The notes beneath the pieces are model-generated. The model was not told where the DNA came from, ran no database searches, and saw only the letters and a list, made by a program, of their open reading frames with translations. Shown here piece after piece: positions 46,787 through 56,015 of a DNA stretch of 64,000 bases. The position numbers and the translations under genes are program-made. This stretch comes from an uncultured Bacteroidales bacterium. Lineage in GTDB: Bacteria; Bacteroidota; Bacteroidia; Bacteroidales; UBA4417. The stretch is taken from contig CAIRMR010000034.1 in assembly GCA_903879715.1 (NCBI GenBank), positions 1-64,000 on the forward strand, in the 5' to 3' direction. The first letter of the stretch is position 1. Every line of letters starts with the position of its first letter.

Positions 46787-47389
46787 ATGATTCGTTTGCT
46801 TGCTGTCTGCTTAGTACTGGTTTTGTTTTCTGCTAAGGCAGTAGCTCAAAAGGAAATAGTTGTTAAGCAGTTACCTGAAATCTGCCTTTCCCCAACCGAA
46901 ATCGAATTATATAAACTCATAAATGAATACCGCGCTCAGAAAGGGTTACCTGCGGTAAAGTTATCAGCTTCGCTCAGTTTTGTTGCGCGCACCCACGCCA
47001 AAGACCAATCCGATAATTTTAAAGATGGCGGACGCTGTAATATGCATAGCTGGTCCAAAAGTGCCACATGGTCATCATGTTGTTATTCGCCCGATCATAA
47101 AAGAGCAAAATGCATGTGGGACAAACCGAGAGAGCTAACCAATTACCAGGCTGATGGATTTGAAATATCTTTTTACTCCACGTATCCTTATTCATCGCCC
47201 GAAGCTTTTGCCAGGGATATTCTGAACGGTTGGAAGAAAAGCCCCGGCCATAATGATGTGATCATGAATAAAAGAATCTGGAAAAATATGAAATGGCAGG
47301 CCATTGGTATTGGTATTAACGGTGATTATGCCGATGTATGGTTTGGCGCTGCTGAAGATAGTGCGGGAGAACCGGGAATTTGCAAGTAG
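46787..47389 (+). CDS. Secreted CAP-domain (SCP/PR1-like) protein
   Basis: A 200-residue protein with a signal peptide (about 1-20). The CAP fold is shown by LYKLINEYRAQKGLPAVKLS, FVARTHAKDQSDN, and LNGWKKSPGHNDVIMN with its conserved His. Several cysteines (near CNMHSW and SSCCYSPDHKRAKC) could form disulfides or bind metal. Bacterial CAP proteins are secreted or periplasmic, often with unclear roles. Confidence 0.88.
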   Translation: MIRLLAVCLVLVLFSAKAVAQKEIVVKQLPEICLSPTEIELYKLINEYRAQKGLPAVKLSASLSFVARTHAKDQSDNFKDGGRCNMHSWSKSATWSSCCYSPDHKRAKCMWDKPRELTNYQADGFEISFYSTYPYSSPEAFARDILNGWKKSPGHNDVIMNKRIWKNMKWQAIGIGINGDYADVWFGAAEDSAGEPGICK

Positions 47390-47475
47390 CAGAGGGTTGG
47401 CCGGTGCTTCAATTTGTTTTTGTGATCTCCTTTTATAAAAACTAAATCTCAAAGTGTTTGATTTATAATTTTAGC

Positions 47476-47483
47476 TAAATTTG
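47476..47483 (+). promoter_or_regulatory. -7 promoter box of the ATPase gene
   Basis: TAAATTTG fits TAnnTTTG, 25 bp before the ATG. A TTTG at 47457-47460 is 15 bp upstream, somewhat close for a -33 box. Confidence 0.45.
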
Positions 47484-47507
47484 TAAAGTTAACTTTATGA
47501 ATTCTGT

Positions 47508-48635
47508 ATGTATCGTCGTGATTTGTTCGATATTATCGGCAGGCAGCTGTTTAAAGGAAAGGTGATCATACTTTTCGGGCCCCGAAGAGTCGGGAAAACT
47601 ACTCTTTCCAAGGACATGTTGGATGGCATAAGCAATAGCCGCTATTTGAACTGCGAGTTACTTGAGCATAAAGTGGCTCTGGAAACAACGAATAGTCTTG
47701 TGCTGAAGAATTATTTGGGCGATTATTCGCTGGTTGTTCTGGATGAAGCTCAACAAATCCGTGATATCGGCCGAACCTTAAAAGTTCTGATTGATACTTT
47801 CCCGCAAATTCAAATTATTGCTACCGGTTCTTCAAGCTTTGAACTTGGTAACCGGCTGGCAGAACCGTTAACCGGCCGTGCCAGGGAATACCTGCTTTTG
47901 CCTTTGTCTATCGCTGAATTGCTTCAAAAAGAAGATAAGCTAATGATCAGAGCAAATTTAGATCAAATTCTCCGGTTTGGTCTTTATCCCGAAGTGTATG
48001 GTAAATCAGAAGAAGAAGCCAAAGAAGAGTTGAATCAGATTGCCGGCAATTATTTGTATCGGGATATTTTACAATTTGAACAAATTAAGCGGCCAGCTCT
48101 TTTGCAGAATCTCCTTACGGCGCTCGCTCTGCAGTTGGGGAACGAGGTATCGTATAACGAATTATCGCGACTGTTGGGCGAAACTGTACCTACCATACAA
48201 CGATATGTTGAATTACTCGAAAAGTCTTTTGTGATTTTCCGTTTGCGATCATTCAGCAGAAATCTGCGAAAAGAGATAGGGAAAGGACAAAAAATCTATT
48301 TTTATGATCTGGGAATACGCAATGCTTTAATCCGGAATTTTAACCAGTTGCAATTGCGCAATGATACCGGTGGATTATGGGAGAATTTCTGCATTGTCGA
48401 ACGGATGAAGTTTAACACAGTAAACCGTCGTTTTGTAAATAATTATTTCTGGAGGACTTATGATCAAAAGGAAGTTGATTATATAGAAGAAGAGGGTGGT
48501 AAACTTAGCGCATTTGAGTTTAAATATAGCAGCAACAAACAACCGAAACTTCCCGTCGGGTTTCTGGAATCTTATCCTGAAACCTCATTCAACTGTGTGA
48601 ACAGCGAAAATTTCTGGAGTTTTGTTAGCAGCTAA
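47508..48635 (+). CDS. AAA_14/DUF4143 family ATPase
   Basis: A 375-residue protein with Walker A FGPRRVGKTTL, Walker B LVVLDEAQQI, the sensor-like ATGSSSFEL, and a DUF4143-like C-terminal domain (KEVDYIEEEGGKLSAFEFKY). The family is widespread in Bacteroidota and archaea, often in mobile or strain-variable positions, and its function is poorly defined. It has its own promoter and no clear partner gene. Confidence 0.9.
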   Translation: MYRRDLFDIIGRQLFKGKVIILFGPRRVGKTTLSKDMLDGISNSRYLNCELLEHKVALETTNSLVLKNYLGDYSLVVLDEAQQIRDIGRTLKVLIDTFPQIQIIATGSSSFELGNRLAEPLTGRAREYLLLPLSIAELLQKEDKLMIRANLDQILRFGLYPEVYGKSEEEAKEELNQIAGNYLYRDILQFEQIKRPALLQNLLTALALQLGNEVSYNELSRLLGETVPTIQRYVELLEKSFVIFRLRSFSRNLRKEIGKGQKIYFYDLGIRNALIRNFNQLQLRNDTGGLWENFCIVERMKFNTVNRRFVNNYFWRTYDQKEVDYIEEEGGKLSAFEFKYSSNKQPKLPVGFLESYPETSFNCVNSENFWSFVSS

Positions 48636-48840
48636 ATAATCTTTTTTGGAAAGTTTCAAATTGTATTTGAAAAGTTAGTTTGTTTTTAAACAATGCGCTG
48701 GGCAGGTAAGTTGAAGAAATTTTCATGAGTGATACTTGTAAATCAATTTGGACCGACACTTAAACTGTTGTTATTTTAATGTGCAAAACTTTTATCAGCA
48801 GAATCATAACTAAAACTTCAAGCTAATGTTTAATATCAAT

Positions 48841-49443
48841 ATGAAGCAAACTTACACAGTTATTCTTTTTCTTTTCTTTCTTTCTTATGCTTCGGTTGCT
48901 CAGAAGTTCCAGGGCGGAATAGCTGCCGGATTAGTTGGCAGCCAGGTAGCCGGTGATACGTACAGCGGATATAACAAACCCGGCGCCTATACCGGAATCT
49001 GGGTTCGGCTTGCCCTGAACGATCGTTCGTCCCTGCAAACTGAACTGAGTTATTTTCAGAAAGGCAGCCGCCACAACCCCGATGAAGAAAAACAGGATTA
49101 TACAACATACCTGATGCGGCTTGGGTATATCGAAATGCCTTTCCTGTACCAGCTTAATCTGAAAAATAAGATAACTTTCGAAGCTGGCCCATCGTTTTCG
49201 TTTCTGATTCACAGTTATGAAGAATTAAATGGCCTGGAATATACAGGAGATTTCAGGCTGTTCAATACTTCGTTAATGGCAGGCGTTGGTTATCCGATTA
49301 CAGAAAAACTGAGTGCGCATTTCCGAATGGATAGTTCAATACTCAGTATCAGGAAGAGCTTAGTTAGCGAAGCAAAATCCCGTATATTCGATCAGGGGCA
49401 ATACAACGACTGCATTTTGTTTTTCCTGAGTTATAAACTGTAA
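48841..49443 (+). CDS. Outer-membrane beta-barrel protein (PorT-like)
   Basis: I start at the ATG at 48841 (MKQTYTVILFLFFLSYASVAQ), 200 residues; the ATG at 48826 would add five. The mature part has alternating strands ending in a typical C-terminal aromatic-rich stretch (DCILFFLSYKL). GGIAAGLVGSQVAGDTYSGY is typical of outer_membrane_beta-barrel PorT-like proteins. Function unknown; located in the outer membrane by inference. Confidence 0.85.
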   Translation: MKQTYTVILFLFFLSYASVAQKFQGGIAAGLVGSQVAGDTYSGYNKPGAYTGIWVRLALNDRSSLQTELSYFQKGSRHNPDEEKQDYTTYLMRLGYIEMPFLYQLNLKNKITFEAGPSFSFLIHSYEELNGLEYTGDFRLFNTSLMAGVGYPITEKLSAHFRMDSSILSIRKSLVSEAKSRIFDQGQYNDCILFFLSYKL

Positions 49444-49451
49444 TGGAAATT

Positions 49452-49627
49452 GAAGCCGGAAGTCAGAAGTATAGATCTGTTTGTAATAAGTATTGTTTAT
49501 ATTGCACAAGATCAACTGATTAGGACAAGCGTAAGAATTAAATATCAACAAAAAGACTTGAGATTGAAAGTAGAAATCTCTGTTAGTAAATTCTGACTCC
49601 CGACTCCCGTCTTCCGACTTCCAGCCT
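49452..49627. repeat. Inverted element with CGGAAGTC heptamer arms
   Basis: Left arm GAAGCCGGAAGTCAGAAGT (49452-49470). The right arm at 49594-49627 is a reverse-complement heptamer run (GACTCCC, GACTCCC, GTCTTCC, GACTTCC). The core near 49482-49515 resembles that of the element at 54059. Confidence 0.55.
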
Positions 49628-49664
49628 GAAAAAACCAACATTAAAAGCGCAAAGTGATTTAAAA

Positions 49665-50237
49665 ATGACTCAACCCCAAATGAAACTAATAGTCGGAGTA
49701 ACAGGAGCCAGCGGTGCCATATACGCTAAAGTGCTCTTCGATAGTTTGTTGCAATACAAAGATCAGGTTCAGGAAGTGGCAGTCCTTTTTTCGGATAATG
49801 CAAAAGGAGTCTGGAGCTACGAATTGGGTAATTCGGATTATGAGAAATTGCCGTTTACGTTTTATAAAAGAGATGATTTTTATTCACCTGTTGCTTCGGG
49901 ATCAGCCGGCTATCATGCAATGATCATTTGCCCCTGCAGTATGGGAACGCTTGGCCGTATTGCTTCCGGCGTTTCGAATGACCTGATGACACGAGCCGCG
50001 GATGTAATGCTGAAGGAGCGACGTAAATTGATTCTTGTAGCCCGTGAAACGCCTTTGAGCTTGATCCATATCAACAATATGAAAACGGTTACCGAAGCAG
50101 GAGGGATTATTTGCCCGGCAACGCCTTCGTTTTACAGCAAGCCAGAAACTATGGAGCAGCTTGCAGCTACAGTAACAAACAGAGCTTTATCACTTGTTGG
50201 AATTAATATGGATGGATTTCGCTGGGGTGAGAAATAG
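49665..50237 (+). CDS. ubiX: UbiX-family flavin prenyltransferase
   Basis: A 190-residue flavoprotein that makes prenylated FMN, the cofactor of UbiD-type decarboxylases. IVGVTGASGAIYAKVLF binds FMN, CPCSMGTLGRIASGVSNDLM is the family core, and the C-terminal arginine region reads LVARETPLSL. A UbiD partner is not in the window. It may serve quinone biosynthesis. The ATG at 49665 or the one five codons later is possible. Confidence 0.93.
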   Translation: MTQPQMKLIVGVTGASGAIYAKVLFDSLLQYKDQVQEVAVLFSDNAKGVWSYELGNSDYEKLPFTFYKRDDFYSPVASGSAGYHAMIICPCSMGTLGRIASGVSNDLMTRAADVMLKERRKLILVARETPLSLIHINNMKTVTEAGGIICPATPSFYSKPETMEQLAATVTNRALSLVGINMDGFRWGEK

Positions 50238-50261
50238 TGTTCATAAATAGCATTATCGCCT

Positions 50262-50326
50262 CGTCGCCCTTCGCCCAATCGCATTGTCACCCTATTCCCT
50301 AAAACCCAATTCCCAATCCCTACCAT
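50262..50326. repeat. Heptamer patch, TCGCCCT and CCCAATT families
   Basis: GTCGCCC, TTCGCCC, AATCGCA then CCCTAAA, ACCCAAT, TCCCAAT, CCCTACC in succession, between the convergent ubiX and arcA genes. It overlaps the last codons of arcA. Confidence 0.55.
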
Positions 50327-51594
50327 TCCACTGCCTTCCTCCTCACCGGCATTGTCATACACCGGCAACCACCGCCACCTCTTGAAAGCTCTGATCCATC
50401 AATGGTTACAACGTATTTGTTGTAGTTGTTTATATCTGTTTTACCCTGGATTACATCGCTGGCTTTAATCACTGCGTACCCATGGTTATTCATTTCCTGT
50501 ATCGTGTTTACATTGCGGCCATAGCCTATAACTTTGCCTGGCGCGATGGCGAAAAAATTAGCCCCGCTATGCCACTGCTCACGTTCCTGTATCATGCTGT
50601 CGCGACGACCACCGCAATATAAAGTTTCCATTTCCATCCCAAGTTCTTTCAGTATGGTTGGAATGTTTTCCACTTCGCTGATGGATTTCACAACACCATT
50701 GTCTATATGTATATGGATGGTAAGGTATCGGGTAGGATGGAGGATAAGAGGCTCGTAAACCATACACTGATTGCGGTCGAGGAAAGTAAAAACCATATCC
50801 AGGTGAATAAACGACTCGGGAGTATAGGGTAATTCCTGGACGATAATATGACGTTGAACTTTTTTCTGTTTATAATATTCCATTATGAAATCGATTCCCG
50901 ATGGAGTAGTGCGTGTACCGGTTCCCACAAGCAGAATATCTTCACGGGCAATTAAAAAATCACCGCCTTCGAAACTAAAATCCTTACTCTCATATTGGGT
51001 TAGTTCCGGATGTATGGTTTTGACTCCAAAAACGGGATGATTCCGGAATATGGCATCCATAATAATGCTTTCCCTGTCTCGTATACGGCTATACATGCGG
51101 CTGATCAGTACTTTGTCGAGAAAGGCAACCGACGCGTCGCGTGTAAAAAAAAAATTATGCAGTGGCTCAATGGAATACCGGTCTTTCGACAAAAAGCGGG
51201 TGAGGTTATCTTTTTTCATTTCTACCCCTTCGATCAGCATGGTCGAAAGCTTTTCATCCTTAATATTCATCAACTCCTTTAAAGTGTACTCATCCAGTTT
51301 TTCTCTGCTTGCAATGGTTTGCAGCAATTCGGCCCTGTGTTCAGGATTTTGAACTACAGTTGAAAGAAGGTCTTTTACCTGGAATGTTTTAGTTACTTTC
51401 GACAAAAATCCGCTGAACTGGTTAAACTCTTTTAACGCAACCTGTAGGTTCAGAATGTCGCTGTACAGGGCTTTATGAGAACTATCAGGAGTCATATTCT
51501 CTACTTCCGGGCCGGGAGTATGGATGATAACACCTTCTAAATCACCTATTTCGGAGCGGATATCTACTTTAAAGGGTTGATCTTGAGTTTGCAT
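50320..51594 (-). CDS. arcA: Arginine deiminase
   Basis: A 424-residue guanidino-modifying enzyme converting arginine to citrulline and ammonia. Landmarks are NFFFTRDASVAFLDKVLISRM, FEGGDFLIAREDILLVGTGT, the active-site FIHLDMVFTFLDRNQCMVYE, and the catalytic Cys412 in GGGGCRCMTMP. Ornithine carbamoyltransferase, carbamate kinase and the antiporter ArcD are not in the window, so the full fermentative pathway is not shown here. It lies 96 bp after queG, with repeats between. Confidence 0.95.
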   Translation of the reverse strand: MQTQDQPFKVDIRSEIGDLEGVIIHTPGPEVENMTPDSSHKALYSDILNLQVALKEFNQFSGFLSKVTKTFQVKDLLSTVVQNPEHRAELLQTIASREKLDEYTLKELMNIKDEKLSTMLIEGVEMKKDNLTRFLSKDRYSIEPLHNFFFTRDASVAFLDKVLISRMYSRIRDRESIIMDAIFRNHPVFGVKTIHPELTQYESKDFSFEGGDFLIAREDILLVGTGTRTTPSGIDFIMEYYKQKKVQRHIIVQELPYTPESFIHLDMVFTFLDRNQCMVYEPLILHPTRYLTIHIHIDNGVVKSISEVENIPTILKELGMEMETLYCGGRRDSMIQEREQWHSGANFFAIAPGKVIGYGRNVNTIQEMNNHGYAVIKASDVIQGKTDINNYNKYVVTIDGSELSRGGGGCRCMTMPVRRKAVEW

Positions 51595-51690
51595 GGGGAG
51601 TGATGTCTTTTATAAATAATTTGTGCATAGTGCTTTGTGCATAGTGCTTAGCGTCGGAACAATGAACCAGGAACTTTGAACATTTTTAAC

Positions 51691-52626
51691 TTAATCTGCA
51701 CCTGAAAGGTATTCAATATTCCGCATCAGGCCGGCAAATTTAGCTCTTTTTACGGCTGATTTTTTAAAGAGAATTTTGTACTGCTCATTGTCCATGTTAT
51801 TCCAATCTTCTTTGCGGAGTTGAAATAAAGTAAATGAAGGTTCAAATGCCTGTTCATTGTGCGGAGTAGAGTAACGGTTCCATGGGCAAACCTGCTGGCA
51901 GATATCACAACCGAAAATCCACTTTTCATATTTCCCTTTAAATATTTCAGGTATTTCACCTTTATTTTCGATGGTAAGGTACGAAATGCATTTATTGGCA
52001 TCCACAACACGCAGATCGGTTATGGCACCGGTTGGACAGGCATCCATACAACGGCTGCAATCGCCGCAGTAATTGCCACCCATGGGTTCATCGTATTCTA
52101 GTTCAATATCTGTAATAAGTTCACTGATAAAGAAGTATGAGCCATTTCTCTTACTTATCAGCATGCTGTTCTTACCAATCCAGCCCAATCCGGCCCGGGT
52201 GGCCCAGGCACGTTCCAGCACCGGAGCTGAATCTACAAATCCACGGATTGAAATATCCGGAATTTGTTCCTTTAGTTTTAAAATAAGAGTGTTTAATTTT
52301 TCACGAATCACTTCATGATAATCCTGGCCGTAAGTATAAGCAGAAATCAAATAAGGGGAATCTTCGCCCATCATTGCCGATGGATAATAATTGTAAAGAA
52401 AAACGATGACCGATTTTGCATTTTCAACCAGCAATTCAGGATTTACCCTAAGTTCCGCATGTTTCTGCATATAATCCATGCCGGCATGAAATCCTTTTTT
52501 CAACCATTCGTTCAAGTGAATTGCATCCTCTTCCAGCCTGGCCGCAGGTGCTATACCACAGGCGGCAAATCCCAGCGAAGCAGCTTCCTGCTTAATAAAT
52601 GCGGAAAGTTGCTCTGGTTGGACCAT
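51691..52626 (-). CDS. queG: Epoxyqueuosine reductase
   Basis: A 311-residue corrinoid and iron-sulfur enzyme making queuosine in tRNA from epoxyqueuosine. Two 4Fe-4S motifs are seen, CGDCSRCMDACPTGAI and CDICQQVCPW, with the N-terminal GFAACGIAPA and WIGKNSMLI segments. The size fits the family. It may be co-transcribed with ruvB; the 194-bp gap holds TCGCCC-type repeats near 52775-52805. The gap to arcA (51595-51690) has TTGTGCATAGTGCT in tandem near 51626. Confidence 0.95.
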   Translation of the reverse strand: MVQPEQLSAFIKQEAASLGFAACGIAPAARLEEDAIHLNEWLKKGFHAGMDYMQKHAELRVNPELLVENAKSVIVFLYNYYPSAMMGEDSPYLISAYTYGQDYHEVIREKLNTLILKLKEQIPDISIRGFVDSAPVLERAWATRAGLGWIGKNSMLISKRNGSYFFISELITDIELEYDEPMGGNYCGDCSRCMDACPTGAITDLRVVDANKCISYLTIENKGEIPEIFKGKYEKWIFGCDICQQVCPWNRYSTPHNEQAFEPSFTLFQLRKEDWNNMDNEQYKILFKKSAVKRAKFAGLMRNIEYLSGAD

Positions 52627-52820
52627 TGATTATCGAAAAATTTGTGGTATTTTGTTCGTTTTATTCTTTGTGGCTTATTTCAAACCTCATCCTCTTATCC
52701 TTCTCCAGGGAGAAGGACGATCGATTTTGCCTTTACTCCAATTATCTGATAGTAGAAAAAACTGTTGCTCATCACTCTCCCAGTCGCCCTTCGCCCCCTC
52801 GCCCCAACGATACATGTAAT

Positions 52821-53843
52821 CTAAAACAACTTCCCCGCTTCCGGACCTTTAAACCTTCCCAAATGGCTGTAAGCTTTTTCGGTAACTTCACGGCCACGCG
52901 GAGTGCGCATCATATACCCTTCCTGTATCAGGAAAGGCTCATAAACTTCTTCAATGGTTCCTGAGTCTTCGCCCACGGCGGTTGCTATGGTTGTAAGGCC
53001 TACGGGTCCACCTTTGAATTTCTGGATAATGGTGCTGAGAATACGGTTGTCCATCTCGTCGAGACCATTTTTATCAACCTGCAGAGCTGCCAGCGCATAT
53101 TGGGCGATGGCAAGGTCAATCGTACCATTTCCTTTTATCTGGGCGAAATCACGTAAGCGGCGAAGCAAAAGGTTGGCAATACGCGGCGTACCACGACTGC
53201 GCCTTGATATCTCAATCGCTGCATCATCTTCAATCGGGACACGAAGTATGCCTGCCGAACGGATTATAATTTTCTTTAACGTTTCCGCGTCGTAATACTG
53301 AAGCCTCGAATTGATGCCAAATCGTGAACGAAGCGGCGCGGTGAGTAATCCTGAACGTGTGGTTGCGCCTATCAACGTGAAAGGGTTGAGGGTAATCTGC
53401 ACACTCCTGGCATTCGGGCCCGATTCAATCATGATATCAATCTTGAAATCCTCCATGGCCGAATACAGGTATTCTTCCACAACCGGGCTCAGGCGATGAA
53501 TTTCGTCTATAAACAGAACATCATTGGTTTCGAGGTTAGTGAGCAATCCGGCAAGGTCACCGGGTTTGTCAAGTACAGGTCCTGAGGTCACCCGGATGTT
53601 AACACCCATTTCGTTGGCAATAATATTCGAAAGCGTGGTTTTCCCAAGTCCTGGCGGGCCATGCAGCAGCACATGATCAAGCGCTTCACCCCTTTGTGAG
53701 GCAGCAGCTACAAAAACCCTGAGGTTTTCAACAATTCCCGGCTGGCCTGCAAAACTTCCAAAATCGAGCGGACGAAGCACTTGCTCAATCTCACGCTCAA
53801 CAGGAGTCAGATGTTCAGGAGTCGCATCAAGGTTCTTGTTCAT
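52821..53843 (-). CDS. ruvB: Holliday junction branch migration helicase RuvB
   Basis: A 340-residue AAA+ motor that drives branch migration with RuvA. Walker A is [12 protein letters not shown], Walker B is [12 protein letters not shown], with [19 protein letters not shown] and the C-terminal winged helix ([20 protein letters not shown]). Length and motifs match. ruvA and ruvC are elsewhere. Confidence 0.97.
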   Translation of the reverse strand: MNKNLDATPEHLTPVEREIEQVLRPLDFGSFAGQPGIVENLRVFVAAASQRGEALDHVLLHGPPGLGKTTLSNIIANEMGVNIRVTSGPVLDKPGDLAGLLTNLETNDVLFIDEIHRLSPVVEEYLYSAMEDFKIDIMIESGPNARSVQITLNPFTLIGATTRSGLLTAPLRSRFGINSRLQYYDAETLKKIIIRSAGILRVPIEDDAAIEISRRSRGTPRIANLLLRRLRDFAQIKGNGTIDLAIAQYALAALQVDKNGLDEMDNRILSTIIQKFKGGPVGLTTIATAVGEDSGTIEEVYEPFLIQEGYMMRTPRGREVTEKAYSHLGRFKGPEAGKLF

Positions 53844-53872
53844 AAGTTTTTTATCTAAGTGATTTTTTGTAA

Positions 53873-54040
53873 CTAATCAGTCTGATCAATATGCATATTT
53901 GCCACAGATTACACGGATTACACAGATTTCAAAGAGCGTTCATCTGTTTTTTTAATTTAATTTGATTAAAAATGATGAATAATTGTCTGTGTGATCTGTG
54001 GCATATACCCGTTTTTCTGTATTTTATCTAAACTGATTAG
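53873..54040. repeat. Best copy of the CTAATCAGT-ended palindromic element
   Basis: 168 bp bounded by CTAATCAGT (53873-53881) and ACTGATTAG (54032-54040), perfect 9-bp terminal inverted repeats. Inside are GCCACAGATTACACGG plus ATTACACAGATT on the left (53901-53928), and TGTCTGTGTGATCTGTGGCATA on the right (53984-54005). The left outer sequence aligns with the reversed right end of the copy at 5818. It has no coding capacity. Confidence 0.8.
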
Positions 54041-54058
54041 CTACGTTTTTCTTATTAA

Positions 54059-54198
54059 GTCGGAAGAGCTTGAAGCTGGAAACCCCTCATAACAAGTATC
54101 TTTGTCACACAATTGACGTTTTTCCATACTGTTTAGGTAGACTTTTTTCAATTGCAATTTCTTCAGAGTGCCAGCTGCTTCTACTTCCGACTTCCGAC
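54059..54198. repeat. Inverted element with GTCGGAAG arms
   Basis: GTCGGAAGAGCTTGAAGCTGG at the left and CCAGCTGCTTCTACTTCCGAC at the right form imperfect arms, with a further TTCCGAC after. A TATCTTTG box lies inside at 54097-54104. The rest of the gap up to 54406 (with 53844-53872) shows nothing I recognise. Confidence 0.55.
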
Positions 54199-54406
54199 AA
54201 ACAGTGAGTTATTTTGTTAGAATCAGGATTTCGAGTATTCAGCAAAGTTATAAAAAAGCAACTGATGTGAAGCTATATTACGATTTTCACCCGAACTCAA
54301 GCCGTGACTGCTTATCAGAATATAATTTGTATAAATAACAGTGATCTCACTCATGCTTTAATTATTATTTATACATTAGCAGAGAATTTATAATATCTCT
54401 CCGGCC

Positions 54407-55246
54407 ATGAAAGACATAGTTGTTGCTATAGATTTCTCTAAAGGCTCAATACATGCCCTGGAGTATGCTATTGAACTTGCCAATCTTACACATTCGAATA
54501 TTAACCTGGTATGGGTTGACAATATCAGTGGTAGTGAAGTTGCCTTTGCTAACGAATCGAAGGAACTTCGTAACGAAGCCAAAGGGAATTTTGACGAAAT
54601 ACTAGCCATCTACAAGGATAAACTGGTTCATGGAAAGCTTGCAGCTAAGGTGCGTAAAGGAAGGGTTTATCAGGAACTTGCTACTTTTGTTAAGCAAAAC
54701 GATTGTTGTTTACTGATCCTTGGAACTCATGGTTCATCGGGATTTGAAGAATATTGGGTTGGCACAAACGCGTTCCGGATTGTTTCCAGTATTTCGAGCC
54801 CGGTTATAACGGTTCGATCCAACTATGAGATTCAGAGAGGGTACCGTAAGATATTGCTGCCTGTAATCCATACCGCGCAAACTACACAAAAGATTGTCTT
54901 TACTGCCGATCTGGCGCGTAAAACCGGAGCTGATATAAATTTACTGGCGTTAAATTCCAGCGGATTAAAATCAGTACAGCGATTAGTGGATAGTAATGTT
55001 GCAAAAGCTGAGAAATACCTGGAAGAACAAGGTGTTAATTATGTGGTTGACAAGATTAATACTAAAAATATAGCTTCAGATATTATTGAACATGCCCGCA
55101 TTGTTGATGCCGACCTGATCGCTATTATGACTGATATCCAGGATCAGGCAAATTCAATCCTCCTGGGTCCCTTTGCTCAGCAATTGGTAAGCTATTCGCC
55201 GGTTCCGGTACTGAGTATGCACCCGAAGGACAGCAATACATTGTAA
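54407..55246 (+). CDS. Tandem-domain universal stress protein
   Basis: A 279-residue protein of two UspA-like domains. The first begins MKDIVVAIDFSKGSIHALEYA and has the ATP-type motif GTHGSSG; the second begins YRKILLPVIHTAQTTQ and has a less complete ending GPFAQQLVSYSPVPVLSM. Such proteins respond to starvation or redox stress in the cytoplasm. It is followed 15 bp later by the SPOR gene and is related to the Usp at 56016. Confidence 0.92.
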   Translation: MKDIVVAIDFSKGSIHALEYAIELANLTHSNINLVWVDNISGSEVAFANESKELRNEAKGNFDEILAIYKDKLVHGKLAAKVRKGRVYQELATFVKQNDCCLLILGTHGSSGFEEYWVGTNAFRIVSSISSPVITVRSNYEIQRGYRKILLPVIHTAQTTQKIVFTADLARKTGADINLLALNSSGLKSVQRLVDSNVAKAEKYLEEQGVNYVVDKINTKNIASDIIEHARIVDADLIAIMTDIQDQANSILLGPFAQQLVSYSPVPVLSMHPKDSNTL

Positions 55247-55260
55247 TTATTTTTAAAAGT

Positions 55261-55671
55261 ATGCTCAGATTTGTTTTTATTGTTTTCATTTTGTTTTCAT
55301 ATAATATCCAGGGTATTAAAGCCCAGGTATTAAAGCCTGCTGACGGTAAAGTTGAAATTGTTCAGGATGAAAAAATCATCCAGCTTACGGAGCAATATAA
55401 AAGGATGAGCTTAAGCAATCCCGAAGTTGATGGTTACAGGGTTCAGATATTTTTTGATTCGGGTAGCAATTCCAAGAACTCAGCCGCAACTACCAAACTT
55501 GCGTTTGAAACCGTTTTCCCTGAGACTAAATCATACCTGTCCTATAAAGAACCGTATTACCGCGTACGGGTTGGGGATTTTCGAACACTGGTTGAAGCAG
55601 TAGGTTTTCAGAAGAAAATTGCTGTCGAATATCCTAATTCCTTCCCGGTAAAAGATAAAATAGTGCAATAA
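55261..55671 (+). CDS. Secreted SPOR-domain protein
   Basis: A 136-residue protein with a signal peptide (ending GIKAQ). The SPOR-like part reads VDGYRVQIFFDSGSN, then YRVRVGDFRTLVEAVGFQKK near the C-terminus. SPOR domains bind denuded peptidoglycan at division sites or sorting places. It is almost certainly co-transcribed with the upstream universal stress gene, an unusual pairing. Confidence 0.88.
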   Translation: MLRFVFIVFILFSYNIQGIKAQVLKPADGKVEIVQDEKIIQLTEQYKRMSLSNPEVDGYRVQIFFDSGSNSKNSAATTKLAFETVFPETKSYLSYKEPYYRVRVGDFRTLVEAVGFQKKIAVEYPNSFPVKDKIVQ

Positions 55672-56015
55672 ACATAGCATGCCTGACTTATCCGGCAAGG
55701 ATTAACTTTTATGTATTAGTGAAGGTGAAAAGACAATGGTGTATTCAGAAAATATACTTTCCGGTATCAAATTATATTCAGTAACGAATTGACATAATTG
55801 CTATAGAAGGCACTCGTTTTTTTTACTTAAGGCAGCGTGTAATAATAAAATGATACATCCTGATTTCCTCGTCAGCTAAAAATCTAGAAAATCCACATAC
55901 TTTGAACATAAAAATTTCGTTACTTTATTGCTGATAAAATCAACTTGTTTTGCTACCTGATTTTCATTATCTTAGCCTGTTATAAAATCCGTCAAACCTG
56001 TAAACTAGATAGTAT
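55672..56015. other. Intergenic stretch with no recognised gene
   Basis: The 344 bp between the SPOR and second Usp genes are AT rich. Only a possible promoter, TATCTTAG near 55968, close to TAnnTTTG, was noted about 45 bp before the Usp start. Confidence 0.5.
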
